Positions 57,374-64,000 of a stretch of DNA of 64,000 nucleotides are shown piece by piece. Under the pieces are notes generated by a model. That model had not been told where the DNA came from, searched no databases, and worked only from the letters and a program-made list of their open reading frames with translations. Each line of letters starts with the position of its first letter. The first letter of the stretch is position 1. Source of the stretch: Sphingomonas kaistensis (GTDB lineage: Bacteria; Pseudomonadota; Alphaproteobacteria; Sphingomonadales; Sphingomonadaceae). The stretch covers positions 2,115,001-2,179,000 of the forward strand of contig NZ_JAATJC010000001.1 of assembly GCF_011927725.1 (NCBI RefSeq). The letters are read 5' to 3'. A program made the translations under genes and the position numbers.

Positions 57374-57751
57374 GCCAGGGGGCCTGTAAGCCGGGTTCTG
57401 TCCTCCACCCGAAGGTGGATGTGCGACCATTCCTCTCGGCCTGCCCTCGCGGACAGGCTCCAGCGACCAACCCGGGCGGCGAGCCGGAACAGGCCCATGT
57501 GCCGCCCCTATTCGGTCTTGCACCCGGTGGGGTTTACCGTGCCGGCTGCCGTTGCCGGAGCCGCGGTGCGCTCTTGCCGCACCCTTTCGACCTTACCGCC
57601 CCGAAGAGCGGCGGTATGCTTTCTGTGGCACTGTCCCTGACCCCGCACCGAAGCGCGGGACCGCCGGGCGTTACCCGGCACCGTTATTCCGTGGTGCCCG
57701 GACTTTCCTCGGCGAAGACAAGTCCTCGACGCGGTCGCCCGGCCCCCTGGC
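57374..57751 (-). ncRNA. rnpB: RNase P RNA (class A)
   Basis: On the minus strand, P1 arms GCCAGGGGGCC (57751-57741) and GGCCCCCTGGC (57384-57374) enclose about 378 nt. The conserved GAGGAAAGTCCGGGC follows P1/P2 near 57715, and GGTAAACCCC and ACCGCC-type segments lie internally, with the universal ACAGAA run near the 3' end (GACAGAACCCGGCTTAC). Processes tRNA 5' ends with RnpA. Confidence 0.95.
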
Positions 57752-57773
57752 GTGGAGCCCTCTAGCAGAGCGT

Positions 57774-59384
57774 TCAGCGTCCGACCATCGCTTCGGCGGT
57801 CGGCAGCACATAATGCTTCCATTGCTCGCGCAGCGTCTTCTTGCTGAGCTTGCCGGTGGCGGTGTGGGGAAGTTCCTCCACGAACTCGATCGCGTCGGGC
57901 ATCCACCACCGGGCGACATGCTTTGCCAGATGCTCGCGAATGGCTTCCTCGTGGACGTCGGAACCAGCCGAGCGCACCACCAGCAGAAGCGGGCGCTCGT
58001 CCCACTTGGGATGCGCGATCCCGATCGCCGCCGCCTCCGCCACGCCCGGAACACCCACCGCCGCATTCTCGAGATCGATGGAACTGATCCATTCCCCCCC
58101 CGACTTGATCACGTCCTTCGCACGGTCGGTGATCTGCATGGTGCCGTCGGGATGAAGTGCGGCGACATCGCCGGTGTCGAACCAGCAATCGGCGTCGGTT
58201 GCGGACTGGTCTTCCTTGAAATAGCGCTCGACGATCCAGTGCCCGCGGGTTTGCAGGCTGCCGGTCGCGACACCGTCGCGCGGCAGTTCCTTGCCCTCGT
58301 CATCGACGATCCGCAGCTCGACCCCGAACGGGATTCGGCCCTGACGGCAGGTGAAATCGACCTGTTCCTCGTCGGTCATGTCGTCCCAGTTCGCCGGCGG
58401 ATTGCCGCAGGTGCCGATCGGACTCATCTCGGTCATGCCCCAGGCATGCCCGATCTTGACGCCCTTGCGGCGAAACCACTCCACCATTGCCCGCGGCGCG
58501 GCGGAGCCGCCGATGGTGACGCTCTTGAGCGAGCCCAGCTGGTCGCCGGTCCGCTCGATATGGTCGATCATCCCCAGCCACACCGTCGGAACCCCGGCGC
58601 TGTGGGTGACGCCTTCCTCGCGGAACAGGTCGCACATCTGCTGCGGGCGATAGTCGGCGCTCAGCACCAGCTTGGCCCCCACCATCGGCGCTGCCCACGG
58701 CACGCCCCAGGCGTTGGCATGGAACATCGGAACGATCGGCAGGCAGGTCGAACGCGCACTGAGTTCGAAGACGTCGGGGCCGACTTCGACCAGGGTATGG
58801 AGCATGGTCGAGCGATGCTCGTACAGGACGCCCTTGGGATTGCCGGTGGTGCCGGACGTGTAGCACAGGCCCAGCGGCTCGCGCTCATCGCCCTCGACCC
58901 AGGCGAAATCATCGTCCTCCCGGTCGATCCACGCGCGAAACTCGCCGTCGTCCATGCAGATGTAATGCTCGATCGTGTTCCATTGCGGCTTCATCTTTTC
59001 CACGACCGGCGCGAACGCCTTGTCGTAGAGAAGGACGCGGTCCTCGGCATGGTTGGCGATATAGGCAAGCTGGTCGGGGAACAGGCGCGGGTTGATGGTG
59101 TGGAGGATGCCGCCCATCCCGATCGTGCCGTACCAGCTGGTGAGGTGATGAACGTGGTTCATCGCCAGGGTCGCGACCCGGTCGCCGCGCTTGATGCCGA
59201 GCCTGGTGAGCGCCTTGGCCATGCGCCGCGCATCCTGGGCAACGCCGCGCCAATTGGTGCGGCCGATCGTCCCGTCGGCCCATGCGGTCACGATCTCCCG
59301 CCCGCCATGCTCGCGCTCGGCATGGTCGACCAGGCGCATCACCCGAAGCTGGTGATGCTGCATCGCGCCCAAGATACTCATCAT
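57774..59384 (-). CDS. Long-chain fatty acid--CoA ligase (second)
   Basis: 536 residues. P-loop [18 protein letters not shown] (about 175-190), [36 protein letters not shown] (about 400), [10 protein letters not shown] and [16 protein letters not shown] with catalytic Lys. This subgroup (FadD3/AlkK-like, starting [11 protein letters not shown]) activates medium or long-chain acids. GGAGG 6 nt before ATG 59384. Distinct from the other ligase in the window, which carries a palindromic operator. Confidence 0.92.
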   Translation of the reverse strand: MMSILGAMQHHQLRVMRLVDHAEREHGGREIVTAWADGTIGRTNWRGVAQDARRMAKALTRLGIKRGDRVATLAMNHVHHLTSWYGTIGMGGILHTINPRLFPDQLAYIANHAEDRVLLYDKAFAPVVEKMKPQWNTIEHYICMDDGEFRAWIDREDDDFAWVEGDEREPLGLCYTSGTTGNPKGVLYEHRSTMLHTLVEVGPDVFELSARSTCLPIVPMFHANAWGVPWAAPMVGAKLVLSADYRPQQMCDLFREEGVTHSAGVPTVWLGMIDHIERTGDQLGSLKSVTIGGSAAPRAMVEWFRRKGVKIGHAWGMTEMSPIGTCGNPPANWDDMTDEEQVDFTCRQGRIPFGVELRIVDDEGKELPRDGVATGSLQTRGHWIVERYFKEDQSATDADCWFDTGDVAALHPDGTMQITDRAKDVIKSGGEWISSIDLENAAVGVPGVAEAAAIGIAHPKWDERPLLLVVRSAGSDVHEEAIREHLAKHVARWWMPDAIEFVEELPHTATGKLSKKTLREQWKHYVLPTAEAMVGR

Positions 59385-59442
59385 GTCTCTCCTCCGACGG
59401 GAGAAGAGTGACGTCGCGCTAGGTCGAGTCAAGCACGCTGGG

Positions 59443-59766
59443 TCAGAATGGCATCTGGAAGCCCGGCGGAAGCGGCAGGGTTGAGCTCATCTTCTGCATT
59501 TCGGCAGCGGCGGCCTGGTCGGCCTTGGCGCGCGTATCATTGAGCGCGGCCGCGATCAGGTCCTCGACCATCGTCTTTTCCGACGGGACCAGCAGGCTTT
59601 CGTCGATCGACACGCCGATGATCCGCCCCTTGGCCGAGGCCTTGATCCTGACCAGGCCGCCGCCGGACTGGCCTTCGACCTCGATCTTGTCGAGATTGTC
59701 CTGGGCTTTCTGCAACTCGGCCTGCGCATTTTGCGCCATCTGCATGATTTCTTCGAGGCTAGGCAT
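59443..59766 (-). CDS. ybaB: YbaB/EbfC nucleoid-associated protein
   Basis: 107 residues. SLEEIMQMAQNAQAELQKAQDNL start helix, VRIKASAKGRIIGVSIDESLL sheet and a C-terminal Pro-rich tip (LPLPPGFQMPF). Binds DNA as a dimer. Usual partner of dnaX; its ATG lies 8 nt inside the dnaX stop. Confidence 0.95.
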   Translation of the reverse strand: MPSLEEIMQMAQNAQAELQKAQDNLDKIEVEGQSGGGLVRIKASAKGRIIGVSIDESLLVPSEKTMVEDLIAAALNDTRAKADQAAAAEMQKMSSTLPLPPGFQMPF

Positions 59767-61495
59767 GGTTGGAGTCCTTGAGCTGAACGGCTTCGAGAGT
59801 GGCGTCTGGAAAGGCTGAAAGCACGGCGGCGACCGAAGGCTCCCGCAAAATGGCGTCGCGGGCCCGCTCCTCGGCCATCTTCTCCTGCGCGGCTAGCGAT
59901 GGCTGTGCCTCGCCGTCGACCAGGGTGACCTGCCACGGCGTGCCGGTGAGCGAACGGAGTTCCGCCTCCAGATCACGCGCGAACGAGGCGCCGAGCGGCT
60001 GCAGCGGCTTCAGCGCCATCTGGCCGGCGGCATAGCTGACAAGCCCGACCTGGTTGCGCAGCTGGACGGCGCGGATCGCCTTGCCCTTGCCCTCGATGAA
60101 CGCGACCAGCTCGGCGAAGCCATCGGGCACAGCGGGCGCGGCAGGTTCGGGTGGAGGAGGCTGGGCCGGCGCGGATGCAGGGGCATGTGAGGGTGCCTCC
60201 TGCTCGGCACGCGGCGCAGCTGCGGCGGCCGCCGCTGGACGCGGTGCCGGCGCATTCACCGCGCCCTCGCCCTGCCCTTGCAGCCGCGCGATGAGCGCGG
60301 CGGGATCGGGCAGGTCGGCGGCATGGACCAGGCGCAACAGTACCATCGCCGCCGCTTCGTTCGGATCGGGAGCCAGGCTGACGTCCGACAATCCCTTAAG
60401 AAGCAGCTGCCACAGTCGGTGAAGCTGCGACCAGCCGAGGCTGCCGCCAAGCTCCTCGCTCGCCGCGCGTTCCTCGGCGCTGGCCAGCGGATCGCCGCCG
60501 CGCCCGGCCTTGGCGCGCGAGGCGGCATGGACCTGCTCCATCAGGCCGCGCAGCAGCGCCATCGGCTCGATCCCGAGCGCCTGTGCCTCGTCCAGCTCGG
60601 CAAGGCTCCCAGAGGCATCGCCCGACAGCAACAGCGACAGCAGGCGGCGGATGCGGCCGCGGTCGGCAAGGCCGAGCATGTCGCGCACCGCTTCGGTCTT
60701 CACCTCGCCGCCGCCATGCGCGATCGCCTGGTCGAGCAGCGACAGGCCGTCACGCGCCGAACCTTCTGCGGCGCGCGCGATCATCAGCAGGGCATCGGGC
60801 TCGATCGAAACCTGCTCGATCTCGGCGATCCGGCGGAAATGCTCGACCAGCTTCTCGGCAGGAATGCGGCGCAGGTCGAACCGCTGGCAACGCGACAGCA
60901 CCGTCACCGGCACCTTGTTGACCTCGGTCGTCGCGAACAGGAATTTGACGTGCGCGGGCGGTTCCTCGAGCGTCTTCAACAGCGCGTTGAAGGCGTTCTT
61001 GGTCAGCATGTGGACTTCGTCGATGATGTAGATCTTGAAGCGCGCGCTGACCGCGGAATAGCGCACCGCCTCGATGATCTCGCGGACGTCGTCGACGCCG
61101 GTGTGGCTGGCGGCGTCCATCTCGGTGACGTCGATATGCCGCCCTTCGGCGATTGCCCGGCACGGCTCGCACACCCCGCACGGATCGATCGTCGGGCCGC
61201 CCTGCCCGTCCGGACCGATGCAGTTGAGCGCCTTGGCGACCAGCCGCGCGGTGGAGGTCTTGCCCACCCCGCGCACGCCGGTCAGCAGGAAGGCGTGGGC
61301 GATGCGGCCGGTCGCGATCGCATTGCCGAGCGTGCGCACCATCGCGTCCTGGCCGATCAGCTCGCCAAAGCTTTGCGGGCGATATTTGCGGGCGAGCACC
61401 CGGTAGGGCGACGCCGCGGCGCTCTTCTCCAGCGGCTGCGCTGGCAGGTCGAGGCCAAGGCCCGGTTCGTCGTGGCGCGATTCGTCGTCAGTCAT
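59759..61495 (-). CDS. dnaX: DNA polymerase III subunit gamma/tau
   Basis: 578 residues. Clamp-loader ATPase: TGVRGVGKTSTARLVAKAL (Walker A about 70), zinc Cys in CGVCEPCRAIAEG (about 107), DEVHMLTKNAFNALLKTLEEPP (DEXH box and sensor). An Ala/Pro linker (about 420-460) leads to the tau C-terminal domain that binds polymerase alpha. No obvious slippery A/T run for programmed frameshifting was seen. ATG 61495 has no strong ribosome site. Confidence 0.95.
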   Translation of the reverse strand: MTDDESRHDEPGLGLDLPAQPLEKSAAASPYRVLARKYRPQSFGELIGQDAMVRTLGNAIATGRIAHAFLLTGVRGVGKTSTARLVAKALNCIGPDGQGGPTIDPCGVCEPCRAIAEGRHIDVTEMDAASHTGVDDVREIIEAVRYSAVSARFKIYIIDEVHMLTKNAFNALLKTLEEPPAHVKFLFATTEVNKVPVTVLSRCQRFDLRRIPAEKLVEHFRRIAEIEQVSIEPDALLMIARAAEGSARDGLSLLDQAIAHGGGEVKTEAVRDMLGLADRGRIRRLLSLLLSGDASGSLAELDEAQALGIEPMALLRGLMEQVHAASRAKAGRGGDPLASAEERAASEELGGSLGWSQLHRLWQLLLKGLSDVSLAPDPNEAAAMVLLRLVHAADLPDPAALIARLQGQGEGAVNAPAPRPAAAAAAAPRAEQEAPSHAPASAPAQPPPPEPAAPAVPDGFAELVAFIEGKGKAIRAVQLRNQVGLVSYAAGQMALKPLQPLGASFARDLEAELRSLTGTPWQVTLVDGEAQPSLAAQEKMAEERARDAILREPSVAAVLSAFPDATLEAVQLKDSNHA

Positions 61496-61537
61496 CGGGG
61501 TGGGACAGTAGGGCGACGCAGGCCGCTGCGCCACTTC

Positions 61538-61566
61538 TTGCGCTCGGGCGCCGAGCCCGCCATATG
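61538..61566 (+). promoter_or_regulatory. Candidate promoter of the SRP RNA gene
   Basis: TTGCGC (61538-61543), 17-nt spacer, CATATG (61561-61566), 7 nt before the predicted RNA start. Spacing is ideal for sigma-70 though both boxes are imperfect. Confidence 0.4.
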
Positions 61567-61572
61567 CGCGGC

Positions 61573-61665
61573 GGGAGTCGGGCGGACGGGATTGTCGCCA
61601 ACCTGGTCAGGTCCGGAAGGAAGCAGCCACAACGATTTCGTCCCGGGTCGTTCCGGCTCCCACCT
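61573..61665 (+). ncRNA. ffs: Signal recognition particle RNA, bacterial small type
   Basis: Contains the universal domain IV core GTCAGGTCCGGAAGGAAGCAGCC (bases around 61606-61628). GGGAG-T-CGG (61573-61580) pairs with CCGG-CTCCC (61653-61661) to close a single hairpin of about 90 nt. Divergent from dnaX, a usual alphaproteobacterial position. Partner of FtsY encoded at 48.8 kb. Ends approximate. Confidence 0.92.
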
Positions 61666-61685
61666 CCACGCGCAGCCCTTCGCGC

Positions 61686-61991
61686 TCAGCCGGGCATCTT
61701 CACCGTCATCGTCGCTCCACCGACCCGGACCTGGCAGGCCAGGCGGCTGGTCCGTTGCGCCTGGTAGGCGAGGTCCAGCATATCCTCCTCGTCCTCGCCG
61801 GCTGGCGGCAATCGCGCAAAGTCCTCCTCCGACAGGATGACGTGACAGGTCGAGCAGCTCATCTGCTTGCCGCACGTGCCTTCGAGCGGCTGGTCGGCGG
61901 CCTGCGCGACGTCGAGCAAATTGTCGCCCTCGGCAGCCTCGACCTCGCGGTCGAGGGCACCATCGGATCTCAGAAATCGTATCAAGGTCAT
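61686..61991 (-). CDS. 2Fe-2S ferredoxin (adrenodoxin type)
   Basis: 101 residues. Cluster ligands are C-x5-C-x2-C in EGTCGKQMSCSTCHV (about 40-49) and a fourth Cys in RLACQVRV about 36 residues later. ISC-linked or electron transfer ferredoxin, cytoplasmic. ATG overlaps the cysteine desulfurase stop by 4 nt, so a role with sulfur mobilisation is likely. Confidence 0.92.
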   Translation of the reverse strand: MTLIRFLRSDGALDREVEAAEGDNLLDVAQAADQPLEGTCGKQMSCSTCHVILSEEDFARLPPAGEDEEDMLDLAYQAQRTSRLACQVRVGGATMTVKMPG

Positions 61992-63079
61992 GCGGCAAAC
62001 CGTTGCTGCGCCTCGGTCGCGCGCCTGATCAGCGCGCAGGCCTCAGTCAAGTCGTCGAAGGTCGTGTAGCGGCCGAACCCGAGCCGGATGCTTTGCCGCG
62101 CGTCGGCGTCGCCAAGGCCGATCGCGCGCAGGACATGGCTCGGCCGACCCGAGCCGCTGGCGCAGGCGCTGCCGAGCGAGAAGGCGATCGTGCGGCATTC
62201 CGCCAGCAATCGCGCAGCGTCGAGCCCAGGGCGGCGGACGTTGAGATTGCCGCGATAACGGTCCGCGCTGCTGCCGTTGACGATCCAGCCGGGCCCAAGC
62301 GCGTCGAGCGCCGCCTGCCACAGCCGTTCGACATGCGCGTGATCGGCCTCCCGCCGTTCCGCCGCCAGGGCAGCGGCGGCACCGAAACCGACACACAGCA
62401 TCGGAGACAGCGTTCCCGACCGCATCCCCCGTTCCTGTCCGCCTCCATGGATCAGCGGCTCCAGGCTGACACCATCGCGGATCCACAAAGCCCCGATCCC
62501 CTTGGGCCCGTGGATCTTGTGCGCGCTGATCGCGATGAGGTCGGGACCATCGGGGATAGGCAAGCGCCCGAAGCCCTGCACCGCATCGCACAGCATCAGG
62601 GCTCCGGCCTCGTGGGCCAGCGATGCGATCTCGTCGATTGGCTGGATGACGCCAATCTCGTTGTTGACCAGCATCGCAGCGACTAGCGCGGTCGGCTGAT
62701 GCAGCGCGCGGCGGAGCTGGTCCAGATCGACCCGTCCGTCCGGCGCGACCGGCAGTTTCTCCACCTCAACGCCCTGGCGCTGCAGCCATTCCGCCGTGTC
62801 GAGGACCGCGGCATGTTCGGTGGCGAGGGTGACGATCCGCTCCCGCGTCGCTTGAAGCGCCAGGTTGAGCGCCTCGGTCGCGCCCGAGGTGAAGACCACC
62901 TGGCCACCCGCGGGCAGCAGAGCCGCCACCTGCCCTCTTGCATGCTCCACCGCTGCCGCCGCCTCGCGGCCCGCCCGGCTCGGGCTGTGCGGATTGGCGA
63001 AATGATCGAGCCACGGCAGCATCGCCGCCTTCACTTCGGGCGCAAGCGGCGTTGTCGCCTGGTAGTCGAGGTAGATCAT
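61988..63079 (-). CDS. Cysteine desulfurase (NifS/IscS-like), copy 1
   Basis: 363 residues. IYLDYQATTPLAPEV start, NNEIGVIQPI, PLP Lys in SAHKIHGPKGIGAL (about 195), GGGQERGMRSGT and the persulfide Cys loop SLGSACASGSGRPSHVL (about 318). Transfers sulfur from cysteine to Fe-S or thio-modification partners. ATG overlaps the second desulfurase stop by 4 nt. Likely operon with ferredoxin. Confidence 0.93.
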   Translation of the reverse strand: MIYLDYQATTPLAPEVKAAMLPWLDHFANPHSPSRAGREAAAAVEHARGQVAALLPAGGQVVFTSGATEALNLALQATRERIVTLATEHAAVLDTAEWLQRQGVEVEKLPVAPDGRVDLDQLRRALHQPTALVAAMLVNNEIGVIQPIDEIASLAHEAGALMLCDAVQGFGRLPIPDGPDLIAISAHKIHGPKGIGALWIRDGVSLEPLIHGGGQERGMRSGTLSPMLCVGFGAAAALAAERREADHAHVERLWQAALDALGPGWIVNGSSADRYRGNLNVRRPGLDAARLLAECRTIAFSLGSACASGSGRPSHVLRAIGLGDADARQSIRLGFGRYTTFDDLTEACALIRRATEAQQRFAA

Positions 63080-64000
63080 GCCGCCCGCGCCTTCGAGCGA
63101 GTCGCCAGGCCGGCCCAGGCGTCGGCAAAGGCGTCGATGTCCGACTCGCTGGTGGAAGGGCCGAAACTGACCCGAATCACCTTGTCGGCAAATTCGGGCG
63201 GCGCGCCCATGGCGGCAAGCACATGGCTGGTCTTCACCTTGCCCGACGAGCAGGCGCTTCCGGCCGACACCGCAAAGCCGAGCGCATCGAGCTGCACCAG
63301 CTGCGCCATCGCGCTCATATGCTCCATCGCATAGGCACCGATGGTCGGGATGCGCCCGACGCCTTGGCCGACGATCTCGGCCCCCTCGCCCATCAGCTTG
63401 ACGTCGAGCCGGGCACGAAGGGCATTGAGCCGGTCGAAGTCCCAGGCGTTCGCCTCCAGCGCCGCAGCCCAGCCGAGGATGGCGGGAAGGTTCTCGGTGC
63501 CCCGGCGATAGCCGCGCTCCTGCCCGCCGGTGGGGACCAGCAACTTGAGGTCGCGGACCAGCAGCGCGGCGGCGCCCGGCGGGCCGCCGACCTTGCTGCT
63601 GCTGACGATGATCATGTCGGCGGGCGGAAGCGGCAGCTTGCCGGCGCTTTGCGCGCAATCGACCAGCAGGAACGAGCCGGCTGCATCGATCGCTTCGCCG
63701 ATCTCGGCGATCGGCTGCACCACCCCGGTTTCGCTATTGGCATGCTGGACCGCGACGAGGCCGCCGCGCGCCATGTGGAGCCAGGTCGACAAATGCTCGG
63801 GCGACAGCAGGCCGCCCCGCTGCACCGGCAGGTTCCATTCCTCGCCGTCCGGCACCTGCGAGCGGATGGCGTCATGCTCGACCGTGGAAATGGCGGGCTT
63901 CGGACCCTTCTCCCAACAGCGCCGAAAAGCGAGCGCTGCGGCTTCGCTGGCGGTTGCCGTGAAGATGAGGTCGCCGTTCCAGCCCAGCGCCGCCTTGATC
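63076..64000 (-). CDS. Cysteine desulfurase family protein, copy 2 (partial)
   Basis: Right edge cuts the 5' part; the frame stays open to the end of the window (GWNGDLIFTATASEA ... STVEHDAIRS is the part nearest the edge). PLP Lys in SSSKVGGPPGAAALL, GGGQERGYRRGTEN-type GGQERGYRRG, and Cys in SAGSACSSGKVKTSHVL are present, so it looks active. Sequence differs clearly from copy 1, so this is an old paralogue rather than a recent duplication. Confidence 0.9.
   Translation of the reverse strand, partial: IKAALGWNGDLIFTATASEAAALAFRRCWEKGPKPAISTVEHDAIRSQVPDGEEWNLPVQRGGLLSPEHLSTWLHMARGGLVAVQHANSETGVVQPIAEIGEAIDAAGSFLLVDCAQSAGKLPLPPADMIIVSSSKVGGPPGAAALLVRDLKLLVPTGGQERGYRRGTENLPAILGWAAALEANAWDFDRLNALRARLDVKLMGEGAEIVGQGVGRIPTIGAYAMEHMSAMAQLVQLDALGFAVSAGSACSSGKVKTSHVLAAMGAPPEFADKVIRVSFGPSTSESDIDAFADAWAGLATRSKARAA

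Noticed and set aside
59759..61495. Programmed frameshift signal in dnaX producing gamma
   Set aside because: No A-rich slippery heptamer is visible in the region after the ATPase domain.

Overview
The window is a gene-dense, GC-rich stretch of bacterial chromosome that fits an alphaproteobacterium of the order Sphingomonadales. Indicators: a CcrM-type GANTC methylase next to rnhB, an aa3-type oxidase subunit IV beside pntA, the gene order rpsB-tsf-pyrH-frr-uppS-cdsA-dxr-rseP-bamA-ompH-fabZ, and the absence of lpxD, lpxA and lpxB from the fabZ/bamA block where most Gram-negatives keep them (sphingomonads use glycosphingolipids instead of LPS). A good GGAAC-N16-CGTT promoter of the EcfG general stress type is also present. 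The taxonomy is inferred from protein content and order, not from an rRNA. I see no prophage, insertion sequence, CRISPR array or plasmid functions.

Layout. 1-5.7 kb: partial pntA, oxidase subunit IV, a degenerate NtrC-like regulator, a NAGPA-type lipoprotein, folP, ccrM with a dense GANTC cluster upstream, rnhB. 6.3-9.8 kb: ZIP-like metal transporter, msrA, then a c-di-GMP group (tandem PilZ protein, single-domain receiver, EAL phosphodiesterase). 9.8-15 kb: acyl-CoA/amino acid catabolism (aminotransferase, CaiB-type CoA transferase, acyl-CoA dehydrogenase, acyl-CoA ligase with a palindromic operator). 15-20.3 kb: GNAT, rpmE, and a cobalamin riboswitch driving btuB-btuF-btuC-btuD. 20.3-31 kb: the minus-strand envelope/translation cluster fabZ to rpsB, followed by tRNA-Met.

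31-43.8 kb: DUF3775, 2H phosphoesterase, PRC-barrel protein, kup, ald, DUF3072, the cytochrome c maturation operon ccmC-D-E-F-G-H plus a CcmI-like TPR protein, a Leu/Glu-type amino acid dehydrogenase, tRNA-His, a HIT protein, a Crp/Fnr regulator, tRNA-Val. 43.8-52.7 kb: hupB, lon, a small polar protein, a CPBP-like membrane protein, an Arg-Gly-Pro-rich protein, dapF-ftsY-yciB and an ABC-2 exporter, sodB. 52.7-56 kb: phage shock system (pspF divergent from sigma-54-driven pspABC and two further small membrane/coiled-coil genes). 56-64 kb: sufE, PaaI thioesterase, a DnaJ-domain protein, rnpB, a second acyl-CoA ligase, ybaB-dnaX, the SRP RNA, a 2Fe-2S ferredoxin and two tandem cysteine desulfurases, the last one cut by the right edge.

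Most of the window is housekeeping. The spots that deserve attention are regulatory: GANTC clustering at ccrM, a terminator inside the start of the GNAT gene, palindromes before the acyl-CoA ligase and the Crp/Fnr gene, EcfG-like promoters, a structured rpsB leader. There are also enzymes or regulators with changed signature motifs (GAFPGA activator, RNase HII without GRG, CPBP without EExxxR). I did not find a convincing undescribed multi-gene system.
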